Source: Longimicrobiales bacterium (lineage in GTDB: Bacteria; Gemmatimonadota; Gemmatimonadetes; Longimicrobiales; Gaopeijiaceae). Taken from it: a stretch of DNA of 64,000 nucleotides. Numbering within the stretch: position 1 is the first letter of the stretch; each line of letters starts with the position of its first letter. The notes under the pieces are model-generated. The model did not search any database. It had not been told where the DNA came from and saw only the letters and a program-made list of their open reading frames with translations. Position numbers and translations under genes: made by a program. Below are positions 44,016-52,808 of the stretch, one piece after another. The stretch spans positions 62,001-126,000 of the forward strand of contig JAPKBW010000005.1 of NCBI GenBank assembly GCA_028823235.1. The letters are read 5' to 3'.

Positions 44016-45184
44016 GATGCTTCCTCGGCAAGGACCGCCATGGCGGCTGCGACACCGCCCGCAGTATGAGGGATTCCAGCAAGTCCGAGTCCCATTTCAA
44101 CACCAGCGAGTGTGCCCATCAGAGCCAAGGCATTCAGATCACCGAGATGTCCGATCCGGAATACACGCCCTTTCCATTCCCCTAGTCCGGTACCCAAAGA
44201 CATGTCGAAACGCTCGAGGATGAGCGCGCGCAGAGCATCAGCGTCATGTCCGTCCGGCATGATGACAGCCGTGGCAGCCTGGCTCGCCTCGGACGCTACT
44301 GTGGATACAGTGTCGAAGCCCCATGTCGCAACAGCCGCCCGGACGGCTGAGCCGAAGCGCCGATGCCGGGCGAATACGTTGTCCATTCCCTCTTCGCGCA
44401 GCATCGCGAAGGCTTCCTCCAGTCCATAGAGGAGGTTCGTCGCCGGGGTATAGGGAAACGAGCCCTTGGCATTGGCTGCCCGTTGGTCATCCCAGTCCCA
44501 GTACGATCGCGGGATTGTGGCCGACTCATGCGCCGCTATCGCCCTTGGGCCAGCCGCCATCACTGCCAGGCCGGGCGGGAGCGTGAGTCCCTTCTGCGAA
44601 CCCGACACGGTGACATCGAGGCCCCACTCGTCGTGACGAAGATCGGTCACCGCGAGGGAGGACACAGCATCAATGAAGAGAAGCGCCGGGTGCCCGGATG
44701 CCTGCATCGCTGCTGCGATCGCCTTGATGTTGGTGGTGACTCCGGTCGACGTCTCGTTGTGAACGATCATGACGGCCTTTATCGCTTGATTGCCGTCGTC
44801 GGACAGCAACTTCGTCACCGCGTCCGGGGTGACGCCCTGACGTCCGTCCCACGATTGAAGTCTCACGTCCAACCCGAACCGGACCGCCACTTGAGCCCAA
44901 CTTTGAGCGAAGAAACCCTGCTCGAAGGCGACCACCGTATCCCCGGAGGAGAGCGTGTTCACGATAGCAGCTTCCCAGGCGCCACTCCCCGATGCCGGAT
45001 AGATGAAGACATCGTCGGTCGTGCCGCAAATCCACCGCAGATCTGCGAGCAATCGATGCGTGAGGGCCTCGAACTCCGGCCCCCGATGATCGATGGTAGG
45101 CTTGGACATCGCCCGAAGAACACGCTCGGGTGTATTCGTCGGGCCGGGAAGCTGAAGAAAGTGTCGACCGCTTTGGTAGCTCAA
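44012..45184 (-). CDS. Class V aminotransferase (serine- or alanine-glyoxylate type)
   Basis: 390 residues from TTG 45184. PLP enzyme with the class V pattern: LPGPTNTPERVLRAMSKPTI, DHRGPEFEAL, FIYPASGSGAWEAAIVNTLS, VHNETSTGVTTNI, FIDAVSSLAVTDLRHDEWGL and the Schiff-base Lys in SGSQKGLTLPPGLAV. This subgroup transfers amino groups to glyoxylate. It begins the apparent TRAP-transporter transcript, whose next gene (dctP) overlaps it. A linked fused glycolate-oxidase-like gene supports a glyoxylate role. Confidence 0.92.
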   Translation of the reverse strand: MSYQSGRHFLQLPGPTNTPERVLRAMSKPTIDHRGPEFEALTHRLLADLRWICGTTDDVFIYPASGSGAWEAAIVNTLSSGDTVVAFEQGFFAQSWAQVAVRFGLDVRLQSWDGRQGVTPDAVTKLLSDDGNQAIKAVMIVHNETSTGVTTNIKAIAAAMQASGHPALLFIDAVSSLAVTDLRHDEWGLDVTVSGSQKGLTLPPGLAVMAAGPRAIAAHESATIPRSYWDWDDQRAANAKGSFPYTPATNLLYGLEEAFAMLREEGMDNVFARHRRFGSAVRAAVATWGFDTVSTVASEASQAATAVIMPDGHDADALRALILERFDMSLGTGLGEWKGRVFRIGHLGDLNALALMGTLAGVEMGLGLAGIPHTAGGVAAAMAVLAEEAS

Positions 45185-45314
45185 AGTGGTTCTCGTTCGG
45201 GTGCGACGGGAGGCGACAAACCATAGATTGGCGCCACGGGGAAGGGGCCAACATAAGTGCTCCGGGACCCCCAGACACCCGCTTAACCCCTGATTCGCTT
45301 GAGAGTCTTATAGA

Positions 45315-48260
45315 ATGGCTGATGCGAAGGTAGCTCCGGGAGATCCAGCGCTGGAGCGCGCCCTGAGGACGGCGATCAAAGGGGACGTTTCCTTCGACGC
45401 GTTCACCCGGGGCCTCTACTCGACCGACGCCTCTCACTATCAGATCGAGCCTCTCGGAGTTGTCTTTCCCGAGACCACCGCGGATGTGCAGGCGATCCTC
45501 GAAATCGCTCGGGAACGGGACGTTCCCGTTCTCCCGAGAGGTGGGGGGACATCGCAATGCGGACAGACTATCGGCCGGGCGGTCATTCTCGACACAAGTC
45601 GCCATCTGAGGCACATCAGTGATCTCGAGTTCATGCAGCTCGGCCCCGACCGAGGCGACAACCCCCAGCACATCTGTGTCGAACCAGGCATCACGCTCGA
45701 TACTCTGAACCAGTCCCTTGAGGCTACAGGCCTCTGGTTTCCAGTGGATCCGTCGACCGGCAGCCGGGCCACCCTCGGTGGAATGGCCGGCAACAACAGT
45801 GCGGGGGCACGCTCGCTTCAGTACGGGATGATGGTCGACAACGTCTCGGCGGTCGAGGTCATACTCGCTGACGGTCGAACATTTTGGGTCGGAGAAGGCG
45901 GGACCGAAGGCTCCGACATGCCGAGTGAGCTCGCAGTACTTCGCGCGCTGCATACGAGAGAGGCCAAAGAGATCGCGGCACGGGCGCCCCGCACCATGCG
46001 GAACGTCGCCGGCTACAATCTCGAAAGGCTGGACCCAGCAGCAGAAAATATCGCCCGCCTCCTCATCGGCTCGGAGGGAACGCTTGGCTTCTTCTCAGAG
46101 CTACGCCTGCGACTCGCGAAACAACCGACAGCCCGCGTGTTGGGAATCTGTCATTTTCCCACGCTGGTCACTGCCCTAGATGCCGTCCAACATCTGGTCC
46201 AGATCGAGCCGAGCGCCGTCGAGCTGGTCGACAGCAACGTACTCCGACTCGCTGCTGAGCGGCCGGAGTTTCGCGATACCATGTCCACGTTCGTGCGGGG
46301 CGAGCCCGGCGCCCTGCTCCTCGTGGAGTTCGCGACGACGGAGGAGGGAGCGGAGTCGACATTTCTGATACCGAAGCTCACCGAGCTGGCTACCCTTTTG
46401 GGCGATCTCGGCTTCCCCGACAGCGTCGAGTCCGCAATCACGCCCGAAGGTCAGGGCGCTGTCTGGGCACTCCGAAAAGCCGGCCTCAATATCGTCATGT
46501 CGATGGCAGGGCCGAGGAAGCCCATCTCCTTCATCGAGGACTGCGCGGTGCCCTTGGAGCACCTAGCTGCATACGCGGAGCAGGTGAGTGAGATTTTCGC
46601 TCGTCATGACACAGACGGGACCTGGTACGCCCATGCCTCGGTCGGATGTCTACACGTACGCCCGGCATTGAACCTCAGGGATCCTGATGACGTGGCCCTC
46701 GTGCGACAGATCGCCAACGAGACACACGAAGTCGTCCGCACATTCGGAGGGACCCACTCGGGCGAGCACGGAGACGGCATCCTGCGCTCTGAATTTTTGG
46801 AGACGATGCTCGGCCGGCGCATGACCGAGGCCTTCAGGGAAGTGAAAGAGACGTTCGACCCCAACGGGATGATGAACCCTGGCAAGATCGTGGATCCGCC
46901 CAGAATGGATGACCGATCGCTCTTCCGTTATCCGCCCGGGTACGCTGCGAAGGAGCTGCCTGTCGTCCTCGACTGGTCAGCGAAGGGGGGGCTTCTTTCC
47001 GCGGTCGAAAGCTGCAACAACAACGGTGCGTGCCGAAAATTCGAAGCCGGTGTCATGTGTCCGTCTTTTCGCGCGACGCGCGACGAGCGACACAGCACCA
47101 GAGGCAGAGCGAATGCGCTGCGCCTCGCACTGACGAACCAGCTTGGGCCGGAAGGACTCGACTCGCCCGAGATGGCCGAGGCCATGTCGCTCTGCATCTC
47201 GTGCAAAGGGTGCAAGCGAGAGTGTCCAACCGGCGTCGATATGGCCCGTATGAAGCTCGAGTGGCAGCACCGCCGGAACGCGCGCGTCGGGATCTCGGCC
47301 AGGGATCGCGCGCTGGCATCCCTGCCTCGACTCGCACCGCGCATTCACCGCCTAGGGCCGCTTCTCAACCTTGGAGGACGTGGCCCGTTCAAGCGCCTGG
47401 TAGGGCTGGCCGCAAAGCGACCGCTACCCAGGTGGCACAGACGGCCATGGCTGGACGGTGAACTGGGCAGCGGCGAAAAGGTCCACGCAGGCGAGGCCGG
47501 GCACACACCCGACGTCGCCGTGTTCGTCGACACTTTTTCGCGCTGGTTTGAGCCGGAGATTCCTAGAGCCGCCTCAGCCGTTCTTGAGGCGGGTTGCTTC
47601 AAGGCTACAACTCTAAAGGCCCCTGAGGGCGAGCGACCGCTCTGCTGTGGCCGCACGTACCTCAGCAGCGGGATGCTCGACGAGGCTCGCATCGAAGGCG
47701 AACGCCTTCTCGCGGCGGCGCTTCCTTTGGCCGAAGCCGGCGTGCCCATCGTGGGGCTCGAGCCTTCGTGCCTCTACACGCTCCGCGACGAAATTCCGGC
47801 ACTGATTCCGGGCGCAGCTTCGGACGCAGTCGCCGCAAAAGCAGGATTGCTCGAGGAATTCCTCTCAGAGCAGTGGAGCGCAGGACGAGAGCTGCCACTC
47901 GGCGAGAGCACTGAATCCGACATAGCCTTGGTCCACGGGCACTGTCACCAGAAAGCGTTCGGCGGCACTGCAGCCACGATCACGATGCTCGAAAAGATCC
48001 CGGGCCTCGATGTACGGAAATTGGACACCGGTTGCTGTGGTATGGCCGGGGCATTCGGCTATCACGCGGAGCATTACGACATGTCGATGCAGATGGGCAG
48101 GGAGGGCTTGTTCGGGGAGCTCGACCGCTGGACAGACCACGCCCGGCTCGTCGCGGACGGAACGAGTTGTCGTGCCCAGATCGCGGACGGGACGACCCGC
48201 ACCGCGGATCACATAGCAGTCGTGCTCGCCGAAGCGCTCGTATCGAGTGATCAGGACTAA
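45315..48260 (+). CDS. Fused FAD-linked oxidase and Fe-S oxidoreductase (GlcD-GlcF/YdiJ-like)
   Basis: 981 residues. The N-terminal FAD domain has VPVLPRGGGTSQCGQTIGRA, CVEPGITLDTLNQSLEATGL and AGNNSAGARSLQYG. The FAD-oxidase C domain ends near MMNPGKIVDPPRMDD (about 530). Fe-S clusters follow: CNNNGACRKFEAG, CPSF and CISCKGCKRECPTGVDM. Two CCG domains carry RPLCCGRTYLSSGM and DTGCCGMAGAFGY. The family oxidises 2-hydroxyacids (glycolate, D-lactate, 2-hydroxyglutarate) and feeds electrons to the quinone pool. Divergent from the aminotransferase gene, with promoters in 45185-45314. Exact substrate unknown. Confidence 0.94.
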   Translation: MADAKVAPGDPALERALRTAIKGDVSFDAFTRGLYSTDASHYQIEPLGVVFPETTADVQAILEIARERDVPVLPRGGGTSQCGQTIGRAVILDTSRHLRHISDLEFMQLGPDRGDNPQHICVEPGITLDTLNQSLEATGLWFPVDPSTGSRATLGGMAGNNSAGARSLQYGMMVDNVSAVEVILADGRTFWVGEGGTEGSDMPSELAVLRALHTREAKEIAARAPRTMRNVAGYNLERLDPAAENIARLLIGSEGTLGFFSELRLRLAKQPTARVLGICHFPTLVTALDAVQHLVQIEPSAVELVDSNVLRLAAERPEFRDTMSTFVRGEPGALLLVEFATTEEGAESTFLIPKLTELATLLGDLGFPDSVESAITPEGQGAVWALRKAGLNIVMSMAGPRKPISFIEDCAVPLEHLAAYAEQVSEIFARHDTDGTWYAHASVGCLHVRPALNLRDPDDVALVRQIANETHEVVRTFGGTHSGEHGDGILRSEFLETMLGRRMTEAFREVKETFDPNGMMNPGKIVDPPRMDDRSLFRYPPGYAAKELPVVLDWSAKGGLLSAVESCNNNGACRKFEAGVMCPSFRATRDERHSTRGRANALRLALTNQLGPEGLDSPEMAEAMSLCISCKGCKRECPTGVDMARMKLEWQHRRNARVGISARDRALASLPRLAPRIHRLGPLLNLGGRGPFKRLVGLAAKRPLPRWHRRPWLDGELGSGEKVHAGEAGHTPDVAVFVDTFSRWFEPEIPRAASAVLEAGCFKATTLKAPEGERPLCCGRTYLSSGMLDEARIEGERLLAAALPLAEAGVPIVGLEPSCLYTLRDEIPALIPGAASDAVAAKAGLLEEFLSEQWSAGRELPLGESTESDIALVHGHCHQKAFGGTAATITMLEKIPGLDVRKLDTGCCGMAGAFGYHAEHYDMSMQMGREGLFGELDRWTDHARLVADGTSCRAQIADGTTRTADHIAVVLAEALVSSDQD

Positions 48261-48382
48261 GCCCCGTACGATCCGAAGATGAAATCGCCCAGCGACTCGA
48301 CATCGTCACTCCGGTACAACTCTCGGCAGTGGGCCAGCAGATCATCCCCGGTAACCTCCGCCCATTCCCCCGTGCTCCGCAC
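48257..48382 (-). CDS. Small unrecognised protein (41 aa) after the aminotransferase
   Basis: GTG 48382 directly follows the TGA of the 48383 gene. The peptide reads RSTGEWAEVTGDDLLAHCRE with LYRSDDVESLGDFIFGSYGA and ends at TAG 48257, overlapping the end of the fused oxidoreductase gene. Acidic, helix-forming composition and tight coupling support a real product; no homologue is known to me. Confidence 0.4.
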   Translation of the reverse strand: MRSTGEWAEVTGDDLLAHCRELYRSDDVESLGDFIFGSYGA

Positions 48383-49495
48383 TCATAGAAGCACCTCGGT
48401 CAGCACGTCTAGGACGGCATCGAGTTCACCCATAGTCTTCTCACCCATGTGCCCGATCCGAAACGTCGATGGCTTCAGCTTGCCATAGCCCCCGCCAACG
48501 AGCCACCCGCGTTCTACGACGCCACGAGTCACATCAGGGCCAGTGACTCCTTCCGGCGTGCGGATCGTGCTGACCGCAGGCGACCGAAAGGCTGCCGGCG
48601 CGACCATCTCGAGACCGACGCCCGCAGTTCTCATCTTGTCGACCCAGGCCGAGGTAGCGTCCGCCATCTCGACATGGCGCGCCCAGCGTGCTGCCATCCC
48701 TTCGCTGATCATGCGCGTCAATTGTACCTTGAGCGCATAGAGCACTGAGATGGCAGGCGTCGTAGGTGACTGGTCTTTCCCATGATTTGCGGCGAACAAC
48801 TCCAGATCGAAGTAGTAGCCACGGTTCGGAGCAACCGCAGCGCGCGCCATCATCCTCTCCGAGGCGACCCCGAAGGAAAGCCCTGGCGGCAATGCGAATG
48901 CCTTCTGCGATCCGGTCAGCAGGAAGTCGATACCCCACTCATCCGGTCGGAGCTCAGCCGCACCGAAGCTGGACACGGAGTCGACTAAGACGAGGGTATC
49001 GTCGAAGTCACGGACCACTTCCGTCAACGCACGCACGTCGTTGAGCACTCCAGTCGATGTCTCCGAGTGCGCCATGGTCACGGCATCGTAGGATTCGGAT
49101 TCGAGCGCCGTTCGCACCTGTTCGGGATCGTGCGCCTCCCCCCACGGCACCTCAACGACGCCTACCTCCAAGCCACACGCCCGCGCAATATCCGCAAACC
49201 GCTGACTAAACGCTCCGTTCACAAGTGACAGGATCCGGGTCCGTCCGGCATTTCGGACCGCTGCTTCCATGAGTCCAGTCGCCGACGATGTCGAAATGAA
49301 GACCGGCCGTTCGGTAACGAAAACAGTCTCCAGTCCCGCCTGAAGGGCACGCATGAAGGCCCGACTCTCGGGCCCTCGGTGGCTCACCATCGGAAGCGTC
49401 TGTGCCTGCAGCACGTCTGGATGGACTTCGGTCGGGCCGGGAAGAAAAAAGCGTCCGTACGGTCGTTCGGCGGATCCTGTTGTGGTCTGGCCCAA
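48383..49495 (-). CDS. Class V aminotransferase (alanine-glyoxylate type), second copy
   Basis: 370 residues from TTG 49495, with GGAG eight bases upstream. Blocks: FFLPGPTEVHPDVLQAQTLP, MVSHRGPESRAF, STSSATGLMEAAVRN, AHSETSTGVLNDVRAL, VDSVSSFGAAELRPDEWGID and the PLP lysine in LTGSQKAFALPPGL. It is distinct from the 44012 copy (different N-terminus and middle) but from the same subgroup. The two flank the oxidoreductase gene, which suggests both handle glyoxylate or related oxo-acids. Amino donor unknown. Confidence 0.9.
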   Translation of the reverse strand: MGQTTTGSAERPYGRFFLPGPTEVHPDVLQAQTLPMVSHRGPESRAFMRALQAGLETVFVTERPVFISTSSATGLMEAAVRNAGRTRILSLVNGAFSQRFADIARACGLEVGVVEVPWGEAHDPEQVRTALESESYDAVTMAHSETSTGVLNDVRALTEVVRDFDDTLVLVDSVSSFGAAELRPDEWGIDFLLTGSQKAFALPPGLSFGVASERMMARAAVAPNRGYYFDLELFAANHGKDQSPTTPAISVLYALKVQLTRMISEGMAARWARHVEMADATSAWVDKMRTAGVGLEMVAPAAFRSPAVSTIRTPEGVTGPDVTRGVVERGWLVGGGYGKLKPSTFRIGHMGEKTMGELDAVLDVLTEVLL

Positions 49496-49504
49496 GTGAG
49501 TTTC

Positions 49505-49528
49505 TCCGGGAGCTTGAGCGATCCCGGA
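49505..49528. repeat. Inverted repeat between the aminotransferase and dCMP deaminase genes
   Basis: TCCGGGA (49505-49511) and TCCCGGA (49522-49528) with a 10-base loop. It has no T-tract, so it is a weak terminator candidate or part of the aminotransferase leader. Confidence 0.3.
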
Positions 49529-49599
49529 GCCTGATGTCAGGGGGATGCTCCGAGGAACCCCGGAAGTCTAGCAAAAAGTTAGATGTTTCCCAGTGGCGC

Positions 49600-50064
49600 T
49601 CAGTCCCGCCAGGCATCCTTCCAGCGCGTGTAGTGCACAGCCACTACGCCAGCCTTCTCGAGCACGTCGAGCCCCGTAGTGGTCCGATACTTTTCACGGA
49701 AGAACACGTGGGAGACGTTCGCCTGAACCATGAGTTTCGCGCACATCACGCAAGGACTCGCCGTAATGAAAGCGACTTTGTCACGGAGTTGACCAGGGGA
49801 CTTCACGAGGGCGTTCATTTCGGAGTGAATGCAACCACACTTTCCGGCCTCCTCGGAATCACACTGGTTCGGAAAGCCCTTGGCGTTTCCGTTGTAGCCG
49901 ATCGCCACGACGTTCTCAAGATGCTCGTCGGTAATGACCGTGCCGACCTGAAGTCGCGCACACGTGGAACGCTTCGCCAGCTCTTCGGCCATACGCATGT
50001 ATACCTCGAACAGAGGCGGCCGATCGATCGTCGATTCGACGTCCACCCCGGCCTCTTGGACCAT
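49600..50064 (-). CDS. dCMP deaminase-like cytidine/deoxycytidylate deaminase
   Basis: 154 residues from ATG 50064 (MVQEAGVDVEST); upstream in-frame codons overlap the spermidine-synthase-like gene and are not protein-like. Zinc and catalytic motifs are CGCIHSEMNALVKSP (H-S-E where H-A-E is usual) and ITASPCVMCAKLMV, the second pair of zinc cysteines. It converts dCMP to dUMP for thymidylate synthesis, or a related nucleotide. RPPLFEVYMRMAEELAKRST is the typical N-terminal helix. The Ser in place of Ala next to Glu is mild and may not change activity. Confidence 0.88.
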   Translation of the reverse strand: MVQEAGVDVESTIDRPPLFEVYMRMAEELAKRSTCARLQVGTVITDEHLENVVAIGYNGNAKGFPNQCDSEEAGKCGCIHSEMNALVKSPGQLRDKVAFITASPCVMCAKLMVQANVSHVFFREKYRTTTGLDVLEKAGVVAVHYTRWKDAWRD

Positions 50065-50146
50065 CAGATTCAGTGGATGTCGATTCTCCGCCACACAATC
50101 TTTGGGTATCAACGGTCCTCGCGGGTCTTGCGTGGGATTCCGAAGC

Positions 50147-51601
50147 TCAGCGCCAACGAAGACCCTGAGCGAACACCTTGGCCTGAAGATACTCCACCGG
50201 AGCCCAAGCGTCGGTGAGTGGACGGCCTCCAGACTTGATCGTGGTTTGCCCCCAATCCAGCTCAGGCAGGACTGTGAGGTCGTTCGAAGCCACGACAATG
50301 AGATTCTGCGTCGCACCGGGGTCGAGTGCCTCATCGGTCAGGTACAGACGCACGTCGACGAAGGCCTCGTCGAGCGTCGCCCGGAACCGGCTCAGAAATT
50401 CCGTGCCCGGGCCCTCCAGCGGCGAGAGGACGTTCGCCATGAAGACACCATCCGGGCTGAGCTCAGCAGACATCGCCTGGAGCGCCTCGCTAGTGACCAT
50501 GGTCCACGGAACGGTGAGCAGATGATCGAAGACGTCGAGATAGACTAGGCCGTACCCGCCCTCACTCCTACGCAGAAAGACCCGTGCATCTTCGTGTACG
50601 ACACGTATGCCCTCTGAGACTTCGCCGTACGCGAAGTAGGTGCTGGCAAGTTCGGTCACCGCCGGGTCGATCTCGATGACGTCGACCTTGAGCCGATGAT
50701 CCCGACTACGAAGAGCGACTGGGAGGGTGAGTGCGGCCCCACCGAGCACCAGCGCTTTGTCTGGGTAAAGAGCCGCTGCATCGAGCAGCAACAGGCTGGC
50801 CTGAGCGTAGACATGCGCCGGCGTGCCATCATCATACTCCGCTGACGATGAGCCTCCATTTTGCCAGAGCTCCCGGACGATCTGACCGTCCCCCCAGGGT
50901 CTCTCCGTCACGACGACCGAGCTGTATAGCGTCTGCTCGGCGAACAGCGTGTCGGGGGGTGACCCTCCCATCGCGCCCAGGACCGGCATCGCCAACGCCG
51001 CGAGTAGAAGTGTCGGGTTCTCCGAGCTACCCAACAGGTGTGCAGTATATAGCGACATGAGGACCAGCGAGCCTGACGTGACGCCGAGAAGCACCGTGAG
51101 GGGCATCGCTGGGAGCAATACGAAACCCGTCAGGAATGAGCCGAGAATCGACCCGGCTGTCGCGGCCGCGCTCAGGTCACCGGCCCGTCGACCCACGGCG
51201 TCGAGACTCTCCGTGTCTGCCTGAACGAGATACGGCACGACCATGCCAAGGCACAGCACCGATGGGGCGAAAAGCACCAGGGCGCTCGCGACCGCGCCCG
51301 GAATGAATCCAAGTAGGTCCCGCGCAACCCACGGTAGCCCTGCCCCAATGATCGGCAGGATCCCCGTAAGGCCAGCTACAACCAGCACTCGGGAAAGTGG
51401 GATACGACCCACATCGGCCATACGACCACCCAGATGGCTGCCCACTGCCAACGCCGCGAGGATGACACCGATGACTGCGGTCCAGGGCACGACCGATAGC
51501 CCAAACACGGGTGCGATCAGTCGGGCTCCAGCGATCTCGATCGTGAGAACGGCGAAGCCCGACCCGAAGGCGATCGCAAAACTGCCGTAACGCTGCGTCA
51601 T
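50147..51601 (-). CDS. Fused membrane-spermidine synthase-like protein
   Basis: 484 residues. The N-terminal half (1-210) has about seven membrane segments (GFAVLTIEIAGARLIAPVFG; AVIGVILAALAVGSHLGGRM; VASALVLFAPSVLCLGMVVP). The C-terminal half is a SAM/dcSAM-fold spermidine-synthase domain: LYSSVVVTERPWGDGQIVRE, KALVLGGAALTLPVALRSRD, DVIEIDPAVTELASTYF, VVHEDARVFLRRS and GLVYLDVFDH. Such fusions exist in many bacteria; their true substrate is uncertain and aminopropyl transfer is not proved. It is followed, 82 bases on, by the dCMP deaminase gene. It is the third gene in a minus-strand run with the thioredoxin-like gene. Confidence 0.88.
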   Translation of the reverse strand: MTQRYGSFAIAFGSGFAVLTIEIAGARLIAPVFGLSVVPWTAVIGVILAALAVGSHLGGRMADVGRIPLSRVLVVAGLTGILPIIGAGLPWVARDLLGFIPGAVASALVLFAPSVLCLGMVVPYLVQADTESLDAVGRRAGDLSAAATAGSILGSFLTGFVLLPAMPLTVLLGVTSGSLVLMSLYTAHLLGSSENPTLLLAALAMPVLGAMGGSPPDTLFAEQTLYSSVVVTERPWGDGQIVRELWQNGGSSSAEYDDGTPAHVYAQASLLLLDAAALYPDKALVLGGAALTLPVALRSRDHRLKVDVIEIDPAVTELASTYFAYGEVSEGIRVVHEDARVFLRRSEGGYGLVYLDVFDHLLTVPWTMVTSEALQAMSAELSPDGVFMANVLSPLEGPGTEFLSRFRATLDEAFVDVRLYLTDEALDPGATQNLIVVASNDLTVLPELDWGQTTIKSGGRPLTDAWAPVEYLQAKVFAQGLRWR

Positions 51602-51658
51602 TGCAGCCCGTATTGGAGGTTCAGTGCTGCGGAGCCGACCGAAGCGACGTGACGAAGA

Positions 51659-52186
51659 TCAGGCCGCGGTCCTGACGATGTCCAGCAGCTCGGTAAGAGT
51701 GGTCTTCCCCCGGTCCTTCGCATACCAGCGTCGGATCACCTTGTATCGCTCCGGCGACGGTATCGAAAGTCCTTCGCCCATGGCCCAAGACTGGATCTCG
51801 CCCGGTCGCGGACCCCACCACCCAACTTCGTTGAAGTGTTCGTCATATACGATGACGATGGGAATCGACCGGCTGTGTCCGTTCGTCAGATGGGAATCCA
51901 TCAGATCGAGGTTGTCGTCCCGTCCGAGCACTCGCATGTCCCAACCAGCCTCGGCTGCCAACCTGGCTGCCACGGGCAGCGTGTTCACCGCATCACCGCA
52001 CCAGTCCTCGGAAAGCGCTGCGAGGTGCCAACCACCGGGCACCAGACGAGCAGCTTGAAGAACGTCCTCGGGGAGGCGTACGCGCTCGGACACTGCATGC
52101 CACAGCTCACGGTTCTCGACCACGGTTTCAAGATAACCGTCGAAGGTCAGAGCTCCGTCAAACCTCTCTCTATTCAATGCATTCAC
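51659..52186 (-). CDS. Thioredoxin-fold protein of the TEDWCGD type
   Basis: 175 residues. The active region is LSEDWCGDAVNTLPVAARLA, with one cysteine (WC-GD rather than C-x2-C), then GWDMRVLGRDDNLDLMDSHL, NGHSRSIPIVIVYDEHFNEV and GWWGPRPGEI. This subgroup of single-Cys thioredoxin-fold proteins is widespread and its role is unsettled; peroxide or low-molecular thiol chemistry is proposed for relatives. It is cytoplasmic, as no signal peptide is seen. The start at 52186 begins MNALNRERFDG. Confidence 0.85.
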   Translation of the reverse strand: MNALNRERFDGALTFDGYLETVVENRELWHAVSERVRLPEDVLQAARLVPGGWHLAALSEDWCGDAVNTLPVAARLAAEAGWDMRVLGRDDNLDLMDSHLTNGHSRSIPIVIVYDEHFNEVGWWGPRPGEIQSWAMGEGLSIPSPERYKVIRRWYAKDRGKTTLTELLDIVRTAA

Positions 52187-52239
52187 CTCATCCGCCGTAG
52201 GCCCGACCCACTGACTGAGAGCGCCAGAGCATCGGGATC

Positions 52240-52521
52240 ATGAATATCACTCCTCATCTACCGAATCCGAACGGGTTCCAACGACGCGACCCACACACCA
52301 CCCGACGGTTATTGGCGGCGGAGACCAGCCTCCCTCCCGGAAATCGAATGAACGAACAGCGAGACCAGACCGAGAAGCGCGTCGTCCACGCGCTCGATTC
52401 CACGAACGCAGCCTCCCATATCATGTCTGTGAACTTCGATGAAGACCGGTAGGTCGTCGTCGAAGCAACACGGGGAAAAGTCTCAGAGAAACGCCTGGTC
52501 GACATGATCGACAAGAACTGA
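52240..52521 (+). pseudogene. Short degraded reading frame with an in-frame amber codon
   Basis: From about 52348 (MNEQRDQTEKR) the frame reads VVHALDSTNAASHIMSVNFD, then TAG at 52450-52452, then VVVEATRGKVSEKRLVDMID to TGA 52519. The two halves look like one small beta-alpha-beta domain and faintly recall the second half of a heavy-metal-associated domain, but the CxxC is absent. It could be noise. Confidence 0.25.
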
Positions 52522-52808
52522 TCGAGGGACCTTGTGGTCGCGTCGGCCGCCGTGACCGGCGTTGGACGGGCTGGGCCCTTCACTCGAATTCGGCAACTCC
52601 CAGGAGATGCGCAGCTCTGGCGAAGGAGCTGGATGACCTCGCAGCACGAAAAGACAGATTGCTGGCCGCGGAAAAGAAGACTTTAACACTGATCGAATCA
52701 GGAGTTGGATTCAGAGATCGGTGCGTATGACCAACCCCGCCGGGTCGTGCATCAACGGGCGACTCGTAGAGACGGCAATACGAAGGGCTGATACCTCCGC
52801 CAATCTCC
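52522..52808. other. Region with a second degraded plus-strand frame
   Basis: A plus-strand stretch about 52578-52730 reads AALAKELDDLAARKDRLLAA, EKKTLTLIESGVGF and then TGA 52728, a coiled-coil-like tail without a start. No clear minus-strand gene precedes typA here. Nothing else is recognisable. Confidence 0.3.

Noticed and set aside
52450-52452. TAG read as pyrrolysine
   Set aside because: The surrounding frame is weakly supported and no pyl gene or related methyltransferase context is visible.
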